This document shows positions 16,501 to 25,352 of a stretch of DNA of 43,816 nt, one piece after another. Below the pieces are notes generated by a model, which was not told where the DNA came from, made no database searches, and saw only the letters and a list, made by a program, of their open reading frames with translations. The DNA lies in NCBI GenBank assembly GCA_902799185.1, contig CADBZO010000014.1, positions 59,711 to 103,526 on the forward strand, given 5' to 3'. The stretch's first letter is position 1. The number at the start of each line of letters is the position of its first letter. Source of the DNA: an uncultured Bacteroidales bacterium. Lineage in GTDB: Bacteria > Bacteroidota > Bacteroidia > Bacteroidales > Paludibacteraceae. The position numbers and the translations under genes were made by a program.

Positions 16501-19500
16501 AACTGCACTACACCAAGCCGTTCCTGCACGTGGACCAGCATATGATGGCCAATAACCAGACCTATTACTGGCATGGAAAACTCTACGGTCCTTTCGATGG
16601 AGAGGAGTTCAAAAACCGCGAGAGCGACACGATCCTGTATTTCCATAATGACAATGAGAACCAGACGAACCCCGTCAACGGCTGCGACAGTATCTACCGC
16701 CTGGAGCTGCGTATCTCCGACACGTTCATGGAGAGGAGCTACCGTACCATCTGCGATATCGACTCTATCCATTGGAGAGACACGGTCATCGTCGGTTACA
16801 AATGGGCTTCCGACGAGTCCTTCGACATCCGTCTCTCTGCTGCCGGCATCCACTCCATCGACGACAGTCTGCAAACCCTCTCATTGCCAAAACGCGACTC
16901 TATCTACCGGCTCATCGTCACGCAATACCCGACGCATGAGAAGACACTCGACCGGGTAGATCTCTGTCAGGACCAGACCGTCTATGAATGGCTCCGCGAG
17001 GATGACGGCTCCCTGATCCAACGCATCACACTGCCGCAAAAGAACAGTTATCCGTTTGATACCGTCTATACCGATACCCTGACGACCAAGACAGGCTGCG
17101 GTTGCGACAGTATCCTGCATCTGCCCATACGTATCTATCCCACCTACCAAGAGACCGTCACCGCCGTCATCTGCGAGTCGGAGCTGCCTTACGTATGGGA
17201 GTTGCGCGACAGCGAAGGCACGCATGACCGGACTGTTCAGATCCCCGAGGAAGAACGCGGCACACTCTGGACTTACGTCCAAGACGACACGCTGCATACT
17301 ATCCATGGCTGCGACAGTATCGTCCATCTGGACTTGACCGTCAAACCGACGACATACCGGTACATGACCGTTGTACAGTGCGCCAACGAACCGCCCTGCA
17401 GGTACGGAGAGAAAGGCAAGACCGCTTCTGTCAGCGGGACCTATCGCGACACGCTCGTCACCAAGAACCGGTACGGGTGCGACAGTATCGTCGTGCTTGA
17501 CCTGACCGTAAACCCCGTCTATTCGTTCCATACCGATACAGCCATCTGTCAGGGAGCCGCCTTCACATGGCGGCGTCATGAGGAGCACACCCTCAAAGAC
17601 GAGGACGGGAACAAGACAACCATCATCCCTACCGGCATAAGCGGTTCTTTCGTCTATACCGATTCAATGAAGACCGCCGCAGGCTGCGACAGCGTGTGGA
17701 CGCTAAACCTGCGGGTAGAAGCCATCTACACCAGCCCGGTAAGTATCACACAACGCCGTTTCTGCGAGAACGACACCCTGCATTTCTACAACAGGATCGT
17801 TTACGGAGCCAAATGGCCGGAGAAACCGGATGGGATAACCGGTCTTGCCGTACCGGCAGGCAGTTTCTCGCTGGAGTTCGACTCCACCTATACCGATACG
17901 ACCATGACCGGTTGTGACAGTATTGTACAGCACCATTTCACGCTTTACCCCACCCGTTCCTATCTCACGACCGATACCGTCTGCCAAGACACCGTGGACA
18001 CCCGTTATACATGGACCAACCACCCGGACGTAGCAATCTACCGAAATGTTGCGGGCACCAGGACCTATGTCGATTCGCTCAAGTCGGGTCATACGGATTG
18101 TAACTGCGACAGTATCTTTGAGTTGCAACTCACCGTCCTGCCTTCTTACCACCGGCATTTCAGCCATGTCATGTCGGATGAAGAAGTCTATACCTGGGAA
18201 AACGTGACCTACGGAGGTGTCAAGACTACGAAGACGCATGATATCACCGTGACCCAAGATACCATCATCATTGCCGGATATGAGACAAAGAAAACAGGTA
18301 CCCATTCGTGCGACAGTATCCTGGAGCTGACTCTCCGTATCGGCAAGGTGACACGCGACACCACTTACCGGTATGTGTGCGCCGATGAGACCTCCTACGA
18401 ATGGATGCGCGCCGACAAAGAGGGTGTGATGGAGCTCCGGAAGACGATCTCCGGCACCGACCTGCCGGCGGTAGAGACACATAAGTATTTCTACGACTCG
18501 CTCCGCACCGCTATGGATTTCGATTCTATCTTCGTACTGGATTTATACCGTGCGCCTACCCATTTCCCGGACACAACGGCGCATGTATGCCAAGGCGAGC
18601 CTTTCGTCTGGAAGCGTCATGACGGTGTTGCGAACCATGTGGAGGATGCTTATGGCAATCCTGTAGCGCAGATTTCCACGGAGCACCACGGTGAGTTTAT
18701 CTATTACGACCGCTTGCAGACCGACTCTTTCGGTTGCGACAGTGTCTGGACGCTGCATCTGTATGTGGATACCGTTTATGCAGCGACTACGGACACCGCT
18801 ATCTGCCAGAACGAGCCTTTTGTATGGTTGCGTCATGAGGGGCACACCCTCAAAGACGTTCATGGGAATGACGTGACGACGATTCCTACCAACCACAGCG
18901 GTCTGTTTATCTATACCGACTCCATGCAGACCGTAGCCGGTTGTGACAGCATATGGACACTGCGGCTGCGGGTGGACACCGTCTATACCACCCCTGTAAC
19001 CGTCACCGAACGGTCCTTCTGCGAGAACGACACCCTGCATTTCTACGACCGGGAGCTGTTCGGAGCCAAGTCGCCGCTGAAACCTGCGGGCGAGGCCGGT
19101 TATGGCGTGCCTGCGGACGAGAAGTACTATACTTTTGAGTTATCGTACACGGATAGTACTATCCACGGCTGCGACAGCGCCGTGACACATCGTTTCACCG
19201 TCTATCCCACCTATTATAAAGAGCATCAGGACAGTGTCTGCCAAGGCTCGGCTTATGTCTGGGAGAGGCATACATCGGAGTATATATGGGATGTTCGCCA
19301 GGGCAAGCGCATCCGCCTGACCGAGATTCCCACGAACCTCAAGAGCGGTGTGGAATATACTTATATTGACTCGCTGCATACGGACGCCTGCCCGGTTTGC
19401 CGTGAAGGACAGGGAGGATGTGACAGCATATGGGTGCTCAAACTGAGGGTGGACAGCGTGTATTACCGGGAGGACAGAATCACCATGTCGGACGAAGAAA

Positions 19501-22500
19501 GCCGCAAATGGCAGCACACCGTCTATGTAGGCAGCAAGGTCAACACCGACACGCTGGATAGGAGTTATTGGTTCACGCCCGAAGAAACGGACCACCGTAT
19601 TGTCCGCATCCCGGAGGGACAGATTCTCAATGAATTCGACGCTGTCTATCCCACCATTCACGAATGTGACAGCACGATCCATCTGCGCCTGCTGGTAGGT
19701 CCTACCTTCCGCGATACGATAGAACGATGGACGTGTGACAATGAACCCTTCCATTGGTATCATGAGGGGGATCCGGAGCAGCGGGAGGCGCGTACGGACC
19801 TTACGATTCTTACCCCCGGACTGTATTACGACAGCCTCGTGACAAAACAGTTCGGTTTTGATAGTATCTATGTCCTGGTTCTGCATAATTATCCTACGTT
19901 CCGGAAGGAGGCCTATGACACCATCTGCCAGGGATCACCTTATAGCTGGTCCGGTCATACCGAGTCCGACCGTTTCTACTCGGTAGAGGCCCGTCAATGG
20001 GTGGACAGAACGGCTATCCCGACGGATGTAGCAGGCCATTTCACGTATATCGACAGTCTCAAGACCCATGAGCCGGGTACTCACCCCGACCGGATCTTGC
20101 ATGACGGTTGCGACAGCATATGGACGCTGCATCTGTTTATCCCCGATACCTACCATTTCTACGACACCGTGGACTTGTGTGAGAACGACTCGGCGCAATG
20201 GCAGGGAATGCTCTTCACCGGCAGCCAATACACCGCATACGGCAAGACCTATGATGCGGCCGGGTTTGACAGTATCCTCACTGACCTGCCGGAAGGTACG
20301 TACTACCGGGATATACGCCGGCCGACGGTTTACAACTGTGACTCCGTCTATCATCTCACACTCCATGTGCATGAAGTGGCGCATACGGATTCGTTAGACT
20401 CGGTATGCCAGGGTACGCCGTTCTTCAACCCGAACGGGAACCGCGGACAGGGTATATATATGGATACGCGCCGCGTGGGTACGTATGTCTCCGTAGATAC
20501 CATTTCCTCTTTGGTCACGGGCTGCGACTCCATCGTCACGCTCACGCTCCGCGTCGATTCAGTCTATGACTACCGCCAGCACTATATCTTCTGCCAGGAT
20601 ACGGTCAACACCGAACGCGAATGGATTGACGAGGAGGGACATCCCCATACCTTCAAGATGGATGTGTCACGAGCCGGAGATTTCGATTTCACGGAGCAGC
20701 ATACTACCATCCATGGCTGCGACTCGGTCTATGGCGTCACTTGGCATGTCAACCCCATATACCGCTTTGACTCCACCTATGTCATCTGCCAGAACGAGCG
20801 TATCAGCTGGCAGGGGAAATGGTACGCCGGCGATGAGTACGGATGGGGATACGAACGGCTACAAGGAGACCGGTATGATACCCACCGCGACTCTATCTAC
20901 CATCATTATGTAGAGGGAGACTCCATCTTGGCGGTAGGCACGTATTATGACACCGTCCATTTTGTCACCACTACCGGTTGTGACTCTACTTTCTACCTCC
21001 GGCTCGTGGTGAATCCGGCAGGTCATTTCATCCGGAATGAGGTAGCCTGCGACCGGGATGGATACCATGTTTTCTATACCACGGATGCCGAGGGAGAGCA
21101 TACCGACACCATCTTCTTCTCCCCCACCACGCGGATGTACGACGAGACACGGAAAGACACCATGCACTATGAAGCGGAACGGCATCTGAAGGCCGTCAAC
21201 GGAGGCTGCGACAGTACCATCCATTTCCACCTCACCGTGCATCCTACCTATGAGTTTGTCACGCGGGCGAAGATCTGCTGGGGGGACTCCTACACATGGC
21301 GCGGCAAGGACTATATCGCAACCGGCGTCTATTATGACTCTATCGACGGAGGTACCGACTACTGGCATTGCGACTCCGTCTATGTCTTGGAGCTCTATAT
21401 GAAACCTGTTACCATCGTACCTATCTACGACACGATATGTGACGACATGACTTATGAGCATGTCGATACGCTCTGGTACACCAACGGCTCCCACTCGCTG
21501 GTAGAGACGCTGGTATGGAAACCGGGCATGACGATTCCGCAGACCTACACCGATGTCATCTTCCGCAGTCCTATTGACGGCTGCGATAGTATCATCTACC
21601 GTTATTATCTGCAAATCAACAAGACCTATCTCATTCGCGATACAGCCGCTATCTGCTCCAACGAGTCCTATACCGCCTCCCACGGCCATACCTACACCGG
21701 ATATGAGTATGAACTCGAACCGGGAGAGATCGGCCGTTCGTTCGATACCGTCATCGTGGAGCGGCTCAACTCTGTCCATTTATGCGACTCGGTCTTCGAA
21801 TTCCATGCTACCATCCATCCGGCTTACCGGCATATCGACTATATCACCATCTGCGACGACGGAGAGGCCGACTGGAGAGATCATCATTACGAGGGAGCAA
21901 GGACAGGCGACACGCCGGGAACCGGTCTGGCAGCAGGCGAATATATATTCTACGACTCGCTCCGGACCGCCGCACATGACTGCGACTCCATCTATGAGTT
22001 GCGTCTCACTGTCACACCTACCTATCTCTTTGAGGAGCGGATCACCAAGTGCGCTGACGAGCAGCTCTCCTGGAGAGACCAGCGCCTCGACCATATGCCG
22101 GCAGGTGAACATTTCCTCTACGACAGTCTGACGACAGCTGTCTTCGGATGCGACTCAGTCTATCATCTCTACCTCACCGTGCTGGATACGACGTTCGAGA
22201 TACGACACGACTCGATATGTCTCACGGAGAGTTATGATTTTCACGGGGTAACACTGACACAAGCCGGAGCCTATAAGGACACGACACTCAATGAGTGGGG
22301 CTGCAACCATTTCACCTATCTCTATCTGGCGGTGATCGAACCTACCGTTCCTACTGCATGGACAGACTCCGTCTGCGCCGATGACCAAGCCTACGACCTG
22401 TATTACACCTATACCGGTGAACATGATCCGATAGCTTATTCGGTCTTCTATGACGAGGACGGCCATGCCAACGGTTTCGAGGATCTCATTGACATACCTA

Positions 22501-23216
22501 TCACCACGCCCGACGAGCTGTCGGTGCTCACGCTGCCTATGCCGCTGCGCAACGGGGACAAGACGCAGTATCCGCGACCGGATTACTATCAGATACGCCT
22601 TGTTCTGAATAACGGTATCTGCGTCAACCCCGACCTCTGCGCTACGGATACGGCTATCGTCCTCTCCTACCCCTCATGGCTGACAGAGCAGCGTTTCGGA
22701 GATGTCATTGCCCTTTATAACGAACGTTATAACGGCGGTTACACCTGGGATTCGTACCAGTGGTACCATGGTGACGAAATGTTGGTGGGACAGACGCGCG
22801 AGTACCTCTATATCCCTACCGGACTCGTCGTGGGAGACCAATACCATGTCCGTCTTACGCGAAACGGCGAGACGCAGGATTTCCAGACATGTCCTATCAC
22901 GGTAGTGGGAGATCCGGTGGTGAATAATTTTGCACCTACGATGGGCTATCTCTCTGTCGTTCCTACTTGCATCGTTACCGGTAACCCGGTTGCACATATC
23001 CTCTCGCGAAAGGATGGTACCTACCGTGTTACCACCACGGAAGGCCAACTCGTCTCGGAGGGTGTCTTCCGAGCCGATGTCACGCCGCTCCAACTGCCAG
23101 CGGTCAGCGGTATGTATGTGGTACAGGTCTGGTCGCCTGACACGCCGGAAGAACCTTATCGTTCCATTAAAGTAATTGTAAAAGAGAAATGCGAAAACTG
23201 CAATATATCCTTCTGA
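13515..23216 (+). CDS. Giant secreted repeat protein (3233 aa) with IgGFc-binding-like N-terminus and T9SS tail
   Basis: A GTG start opens a signal peptide (MKKRIIHILLFVLML, cleavage near CASA-IQL). Residues about 30-500 resemble the IgGFc-binding N-terminal domain: TEGNDFWLTFM, DATLIIPTKYMGKEYYV, ATEDNTEVTITP, LSGSKICADKPVAVFNGNQ. From about residue 750 to 2930 there are about 32 units of roughly 70 residues, each ending in a form of GCDSI-x-x-L-x-L-x-V and usually beginning with a Cys-containing C-x-G/N-E-x-x-x-W. The Cys pattern suggests one or more disulfides per unit. The last about 85 residues (GTYRVTTTEGQLVSEG, LPAVSGMYVVQVW, RSIKVIVKE) fit a type A T9SS sorting domain. It is probably a surface-attached or secreted fibre. 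Its partner gene overlaps its end by 28 bp. The binding target is unknown. Confidence 0.85.
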   Translation: MKKRIIHILLFVLMLAPCASAIQLQSADPNWIGNNVNFGTTEGNDFWLTFMNNATINPETYPDITFELKVAVSARQDTHVKFEVDGVVVHEKDVKADETYIYDMKDLYARIYLLESEVANRYKGVRVYTEENDKLFSCFNYSRNGEAGESSRDATLIIPTKYMGKEYYVQTYYEDTYSSQFAIVATEDNTEVTITPAYQTLSGHAKGVPFTVVLQKAGDTYLVASALHMSANVNVDLSGSKICADKPVAVFNGNQQTSIPFKEAYSKDYLSEQILPITQWGTDFYLALMSSTLSNYTILTAAYPDTHVKISVYNPVNGRTTVTDTTLQAGQTLQPIAVSDPRRMEVVIHSDRPIMCYDYTSSAAVNNVCEDNGFDEVCYTYGDPANALMPSWAHRVKIMNFFTHELDPMDEDAPKVYFVYMVTKWADRDKLTIDGQGNYGSYFQPFHTNGDEEMAYASIPVTNTDSHYHTIETTGDGFVGMVYGLSDAQGYLYTLGYSPEPFRDTLFVANTGNVMSPSSYDVSPRLDQGWYQRQWEEWLTGHERLDTVQVCEGETVKWLLQSPISKQTDPVDWYIYDVTGTDQTIYKTYPEPSFRKENAAKDAATDENWLFQWEHTFEMPDESALPPEERTPFLEYEIQAVMHHKHVICTGLPDDLDTLRTVVRVTRVYHDTTYQIICMGDTLKFFEDSLPHQTYEGEGTALHDEPASRVNQRDSTLFIGDKTDGDNTHDFEWKARPGENVFTRHYQTRYGCDSTYTLYLFVCDTFRTIDTLHLCKNEAITYLPDDPDHRKKYKGAEYEGDGYLVTRDTVDTILAKTKFCACQLEPYRSKYPAFEGCDSIFELHIFLHDIYRDTIVDTMCYNRKPDSVYVWPIQKGTDEKRITKADPGMHYDAGLRAWEGFFSDTLRTVSCPQCNKGKGCDSINVLHLFIPEPFYHDTIDSICLWDYDKETRTQDTNIYRWTNHRAGAEFVELPESGDYYDSCLTRFGCDSIYHLKLHYTKPFLHVDQHMMANNQTYYWHGKLYGPFDGEEFKNRESDTILYFHNDNENQTNPVNGCDSIYRLELRISDTFMERSYRTICDIDSIHWRDTVIVGYKWASDESFDIRLSAAGIHSIDDSLQTLSLPKRDSIYRLIVTQYPTHEKTLDRVDLCQDQTVYEWLREDDGSLIQRITLPQKNSYPFDTVYTDTLTTKTGCGCDSILHLPIRIYPTYQETVTAVICESELPYVWELRDSEGTHDRTVQIPEEERGTLWTYVQDDTLHTIHGCDSIVHLDLTVKPTTYRYMTVVQCANEPPCRYGEKGKTASVSGTYRDTLVTKNRYGCDSIVVLDLTVNPVYSFHTDTAICQGAAFTWRRHEEHTLKDEDGNKTTIIPTGISGSFVYTDSMKTAAGCDSVWTLNLRVEAIYTSPVSITQRRFCENDTLHFYNRIVYGAKWPEKPDGITGLAVPAGSFSLEFDSTYTDTTMTGCDSIVQHHFTLYPTRSYLTTDTVCQDTVDTRYTWTNHPDVAIYRNVAGTRTYVDSLKSGHTDCNCDSIFELQLTVLPSYHRHFSHVMSDEEVYTWENVTYGGVKTTKTHDITVTQDTIIIAGYETKKTGTHSCDSILELTLRIGKVTRDTTYRYVCADETSYEWMRADKEGVMELRKTISGTDLPAVETHKYFYDSLRTAMDFDSIFVLDLYRAPTHFPDTTAHVCQGEPFVWKRHDGVANHVEDAYGNPVAQISTEHHGEFIYYDRLQTDSFGCDSVWTLHLYVDTVYAATTDTAICQNEPFVWLRHEGHTLKDVHGNDVTTIPTNHSGLFIYTDSMQTVAGCDSIWTLRLRVDTVYTTPVTVTERSFCENDTLHFYDRELFGAKSPLKPAGEAGYGVPADEKYYTFELSYTDSTIHGCDSAVTHRFTVYPTYYKEHQDSVCQGSAYVWERHTSEYIWDVRQGKRIRLTEIPTNLKSGVEYTYIDSLHTDACPVCREGQGGCDSIWVLKLRVDSVYYREDRITMSDEESRKWQHTVYVGSKVNTDTLDRSYWFTPEETDHRIVRIPEGQILNEFDAVYPTIHECDSTIHLRLLVGPTFRDTIERWTCDNEPFHWYHEGDPEQREARTDLTILTPGLYYDSLVTKQFGFDSIYVLVLHNYPTFRKEAYDTICQGSPYSWSGHTESDRFYSVEARQWVDRTAIPTDVAGHFTYIDSLKTHEPGTHPDRILHDGCDSIWTLHLFIPDTYHFYDTVDLCENDSAQWQGMLFTGSQYTAYGKTYDAAGFDSILTDLPEGTYYRDIRRPTVYNCDSVYHLTLHVHEVAHTDSLDSVCQGTPFFNPNGNRGQGIYMDTRRVGTYVSVDTISSLVTGCDSIVTLTLRVDSVYDYRQHYIFCQDTVNTEREWIDEEGHPHTFKMDVSRAGDFDFTEQHTTIHGCDSVYGVTWHVNPIYRFDSTYVICQNERISWQGKWYAGDEYGWGYERLQGDRYDTHRDSIYHHYVEGDSILAVGTYYDTVHFVTTTGCDSTFYLRLVVNPAGHFIRNEVACDRDGYHVFYTTDAEGEHTDTIFFSPTTRMYDETRKDTMHYEAERHLKAVNGGCDSTIHFHLTVHPTYEFVTRAKICWGDSYTWRGKDYIATGVYYDSIDGGTDYWHCDSVYVLELYMKPVTIVPIYDTICDDMTYEHVDTLWYTNGSHSLVETLVWKPGMTIPQTYTDVIFRSPIDGCDSIIYRYYLQINKTYLIRDTAAICSNESYTASHGHTYTGYEYELEPGEIGRSFDTVIVERLNSVHLCDSVFEFHATIHPAYRHIDYITICDDGEADWRDHHYEGARTGDTPGTGLAAGEYIFYDSLRTAAHDCDSIYELRLTVTPTYLFEERITKCADEQLSWRDQRLDHMPAGEHFLYDSLTTAVFGCDSVYHLYLTVLDTTFEIRHDSICLTESYDFHGVTLTQAGAYKDTTLNEWGCNHFTYLYLAVIEPTVPTAWTDSVCADDQAYDLYYTYTGEHDPIAYSVFYDEDGHANGFEDLIDIPITTPDELSVLTLPMPLRNGDKTQYPRPDYYQIRLVLNNGICVNPDLCATDTAIVLSYPSWLTEQRFGDVIALYNERYNGGYTWDSYQWYHGDEMLVGQTREYLYIPTGLVVGDQYHVRLTRNGETQDFQTCPITVVGDPVVNNFAPTMGYLSVVPTCIVTGNPVAHILSRKDGTYRVTTTEGQLVSEGVFRADVTPLQLPAVSGMYVVQVWSPDTPEEPYRSIKVIVKEKCENCNISF
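15760..22330 (+). repeat. About 32 tandem 'GCDSI' protein repeats (about 70 aa each)
   Basis: Each unit ends in a Cys-Asp-Ser motif (GCDSIYHLKL, GCDSVWTLHL, GCDSIVTLTL and similar). Degenerate units lack the Cys or Gly (PKRDSIYRL, AMDFDSIFVL, QFGFDSIYVL) and the last reads GCNHFTYL. Repeat identity is low overall, so the array is old, apart from a clearly recent two-unit duplication. Confidence 0.9.
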
Positions 23217-24256
23217 TTATCTGCTGCTTCTACTCGCTGTCCATACAAGCACAGCGACGATTCATGACGGCCGAACGATGGGAGTATCGGTTGCAGATGA
23301 TGAGCGAGTTTACGTCCAAGGATGTCTCGGATAAAACCGATATCTTCTGGGGGTTGCATAAGACCCAGTATGTCGGTTCCCACCATCTGATCGGATTCTC
23401 GCTGGAGGGCAGTTATTCGTCTTTTGTCAATAATATGCCGCAGGCATCTTTTGCCCCCGGAGGAGGAGCTTTCGGTTTCCATCTGCTCTACGAGTACCAG
23501 TATAGCGGTATCTTGTTCCAAACAGGCTTGGGCTTATCCTACCAGCGCGTCTTTACCGACGTGGCGGATACCACCATGTACCACCCCCATATGCATGACA
23601 CATGGGCTTCGTTCAACGACGCAGAGTTCACCCTCCGCCATGATTTCTACGGACGGCGTGACATGGCGCAGCACCTCTATGCACAACTGCCGCTGTATGT
23701 GGGACATTATATCATCGGAGCTTACGGTGTAGGATATTGGCTTGCCGGACTACATGTCAACTATGCCTTTTGGGGGAACACGCGCCAGACGATGAACGGT
23801 ACCACGCTCGGACTCTATGAGAAATATGTAGGTATCTGGGAGGAAATGGATAATCATGGCTTCCGGCGCGACGTGCCTGTCGAGCGTACGGGGAAGAAGA
23901 TGAATCTCAAGATAGACCTCATGGCGCATGGCGAGATAGGATATGAATATACCACCTATCAGGGACCGCATAACTACCGCTCGCGATCGGGAGATAACCT
24001 GGACTGCAGAATCCGTTTCGCCGCTTTTGCAGATTTCGGTATCTTGAATATCTGTCCGAAGACGGACCTGCCTTTCTATGGCGTGCCCGACGCCACGATA
24101 TATGATTTCCCGACCTATCAGATGGAGCATGTCTTTGCGACGAAGGATGCCAAATCCTTCTGGATGCGCAATCTGTTCGTAGGTCTCCGTGTCACGGTGC
24201 TCTTTGGTTTCCCGGGCAAAGACCGTTGTATTCTCTGCGATCCATGGCGTCACTAA
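23189..24256 (+). CDS. Secreted, probably outer-membrane beta-barrel protein, partner of the giant protein
   Basis: 355 residues with a signal peptide (MRKLQYILLIICCFYSLSIQAQ). The mature part is rich in Tyr, Phe and Gly with alternating hydrophobic strands (YVGSHHLIGFSLEGSY, GILFQTGLGLSYQRVF, LFVGLRVTVLFGF) and ends in an aromatic/basic tail CDPWRH. This suggests an outer-membrane barrel, but I do not recognise a named family. The ATG lies inside the giant gene (28-bp overlap), which strongly suggests coupled production; it may anchor or help display that protein. It lacks the N-terminal signature of the PorP/SprF family that pairs with gliding adhesins. Confidence 0.65.
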   Translation: MRKLQYILLIICCFYSLSIQAQRRFMTAERWEYRLQMMSEFTSKDVSDKTDIFWGLHKTQYVGSHHLIGFSLEGSYSSFVNNMPQASFAPGGGAFGFHLLYEYQYSGILFQTGLGLSYQRVFTDVADTTMYHPHMHDTWASFNDAEFTLRHDFYGRRDMAQHLYAQLPLYVGHYIIGAYGVGYWLAGLHVNYAFWGNTRQTMNGTTLGLYEKYVGIWEEMDNHGFRRDVPVERTGKKMNLKIDLMAHGEIGYEYTTYQGPHNYRSRSGDNLDCRIRFAAFADFGILNICPKTDLPFYGVPDATIYDFPTYQMEHVFATKDAKSFWMRNLFVGLRVTVLFGFPGKDRCILCDPWRH

Positions 24257-25344
24257 CCCTCACCGAACTGTGCGCCCTCATCGGCGAAGCGCTGGACGAC
24301 AGTCTGGCGCCTTCCTATTGGGTGCGTGCCGAGATCAGCAGCCTCAGCGTCAAAGGCGGACATATGTACCTCGACCTGGTGGACGGCAAGACGGCAAAGA
24401 TGCGCGCTACCTGCTGGGCGGGAACAAGAGAGATGCTGACCGCCTATTTCGAATCCGAGACGGGGCAAACCCTCCAAGCCGGCATGTCCGTACTCGTAGA
24501 AACGGAGATACAGTGGCATCCCGTCTATGGGCTCAGCCTGTCCATCGTCAATATCGATCCCTCCTACACCCTCGGCGAAGTAGCACGGCTGCGTCAGCAG
24601 ACCATCGCCGCTTTGCAAGCGGACGGACTGCTGGAGGCTCAGCAACTGCTGACGCTCCCTACCCTCATCCGCCGGCTCGCCGTCGTCTCATCCCCTTCTG
24701 CCGCCGGATACGAGGACTTCAAGCACCAGCTCGCCCGGAGCGGCTACACTTTTGAGACCACGCTCTTCGGCGCTACCATGCAAGGCCCTTCCGCACCGGC
24801 ATCCATCATCGCTGCCCTCGATGAAATCCTAAATCTCCAATCTCACATCTCAAATCTCAAATCCTTTGACGCCGTCGTCATCATCCGCGGCGGGGGAGCC
24901 GTCTCCGACCTCTCCTGTTTTGACGACTACACCCTCTGCGCCTACTGCGCCCAGTACGAACTGCCTATTCTCAGCGGCATAGGCCACACCCGGGATGTCT
25001 CCGTGCTGGATATGGTGGCGCATGAAGCACTCAAGACCCCTACCGCCGTTGCCGAATGGCTCATCCACCGCATGGATACCCAGAAAGAGCGGCTGGAGAC
25101 GCTCCGCACGCGCTTGCTACGTACCGCCGAACGCCAGATACTCATCCGCCGCCACCGGGTAGAGATGCTGGAGCAACGGCTGGCGGCGTGCAACCCCGAG
25201 CGTATCTACCGCATGGGCTACAGCCTGCTTACCAAAGACGGCCGCCCTGTCCGTTCCGTTGCGTCCCTTCATCCCGGAGACATCGTCACCACCCATCTTG
25301 CCGACGGCGCCGTACAATCATCCATCATCCATCATCAATCATAA
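24244..25344 (+). CDS. xseA: Exodeoxyribonuclease VII large subunit
   Basis: 366 residues from the preferred Met at 24244 (MASLTLTELCALIGEAL); a Met at 24226 would add six residues. The N-terminal OB-fold is seen in YWVRAEISSLSVKGGHMYLDLVDG. The nuclease core has RLAVVSSPSAAGYEDF, AVVIIRGGGAVSDLSCFDDYTL and LPILSGIGHTRDVSVLDMVAHEALKTPTAVAEW in family order. Exo VII degrades single-stranded DNA to short oligonucleotides. No xseB small subunit follows. Oddity: residues about 196-207 (nt 24829-24864, NLQSHISNLKS) come from a CTCAAAT/CTCACAT repeat that looks like spacer sequence inserted in frame. It overlaps the upstream gene by 13 bp. Confidence 0.93.
   Translation: MASLTLTELCALIGEALDDSLAPSYWVRAEISSLSVKGGHMYLDLVDGKTAKMRATCWAGTREMLTAYFESETGQTLQAGMSVLVETEIQWHPVYGLSLSIVNIDPSYTLGEVARLRQQTIAALQADGLLEAQQLLTLPTLIRRLAVVSSPSAAGYEDFKHQLARSGYTFETTLFGATMQGPSAPASIIAALDEILNLQSHISNLKSFDAVVIIRGGGAVSDLSCFDDYTLCAYCAQYELPILSGIGHTRDVSVLDMVAHEALKTPTAVAEWLIHRMDTQKERLETLRTRLLRTAERQILIRRHRVEMLEQRLAACNPERIYRMGYSLLTKDGRPVRSVASLHPGDIVTTHLADGAVQSSIIHHQS
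24829..24864. repeat. Spacer-like low-complexity insert in xseA
   Basis: Units AATCTCCAATCTCACATCTC then AAATCTCAAAT keep the xseA frame. A matching tract (AAATCTCAAATCTC, AATTCTC repeats) lies inside the TamB fusion at 31489-31534, and its reverse complement resembles the spacer before rpe at 11836-11868. Confidence 0.65.
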
Positions 25345-25352
25345 ATCAATCC

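Noticed and set aside
23189-24256. PorP/SprF-family partner of a gliding adhesin
   Set aside because: Position fits, but the typical N-terminal sequence after the signal peptide is absent, so only a barrel-like call is made.
25056-25352. Longer N-terminus for the HhH protein
   Set aside because: The open extension is an out-of-frame reading of xseA with unrelated composition; the signal-anchor start at 25353 is natural.
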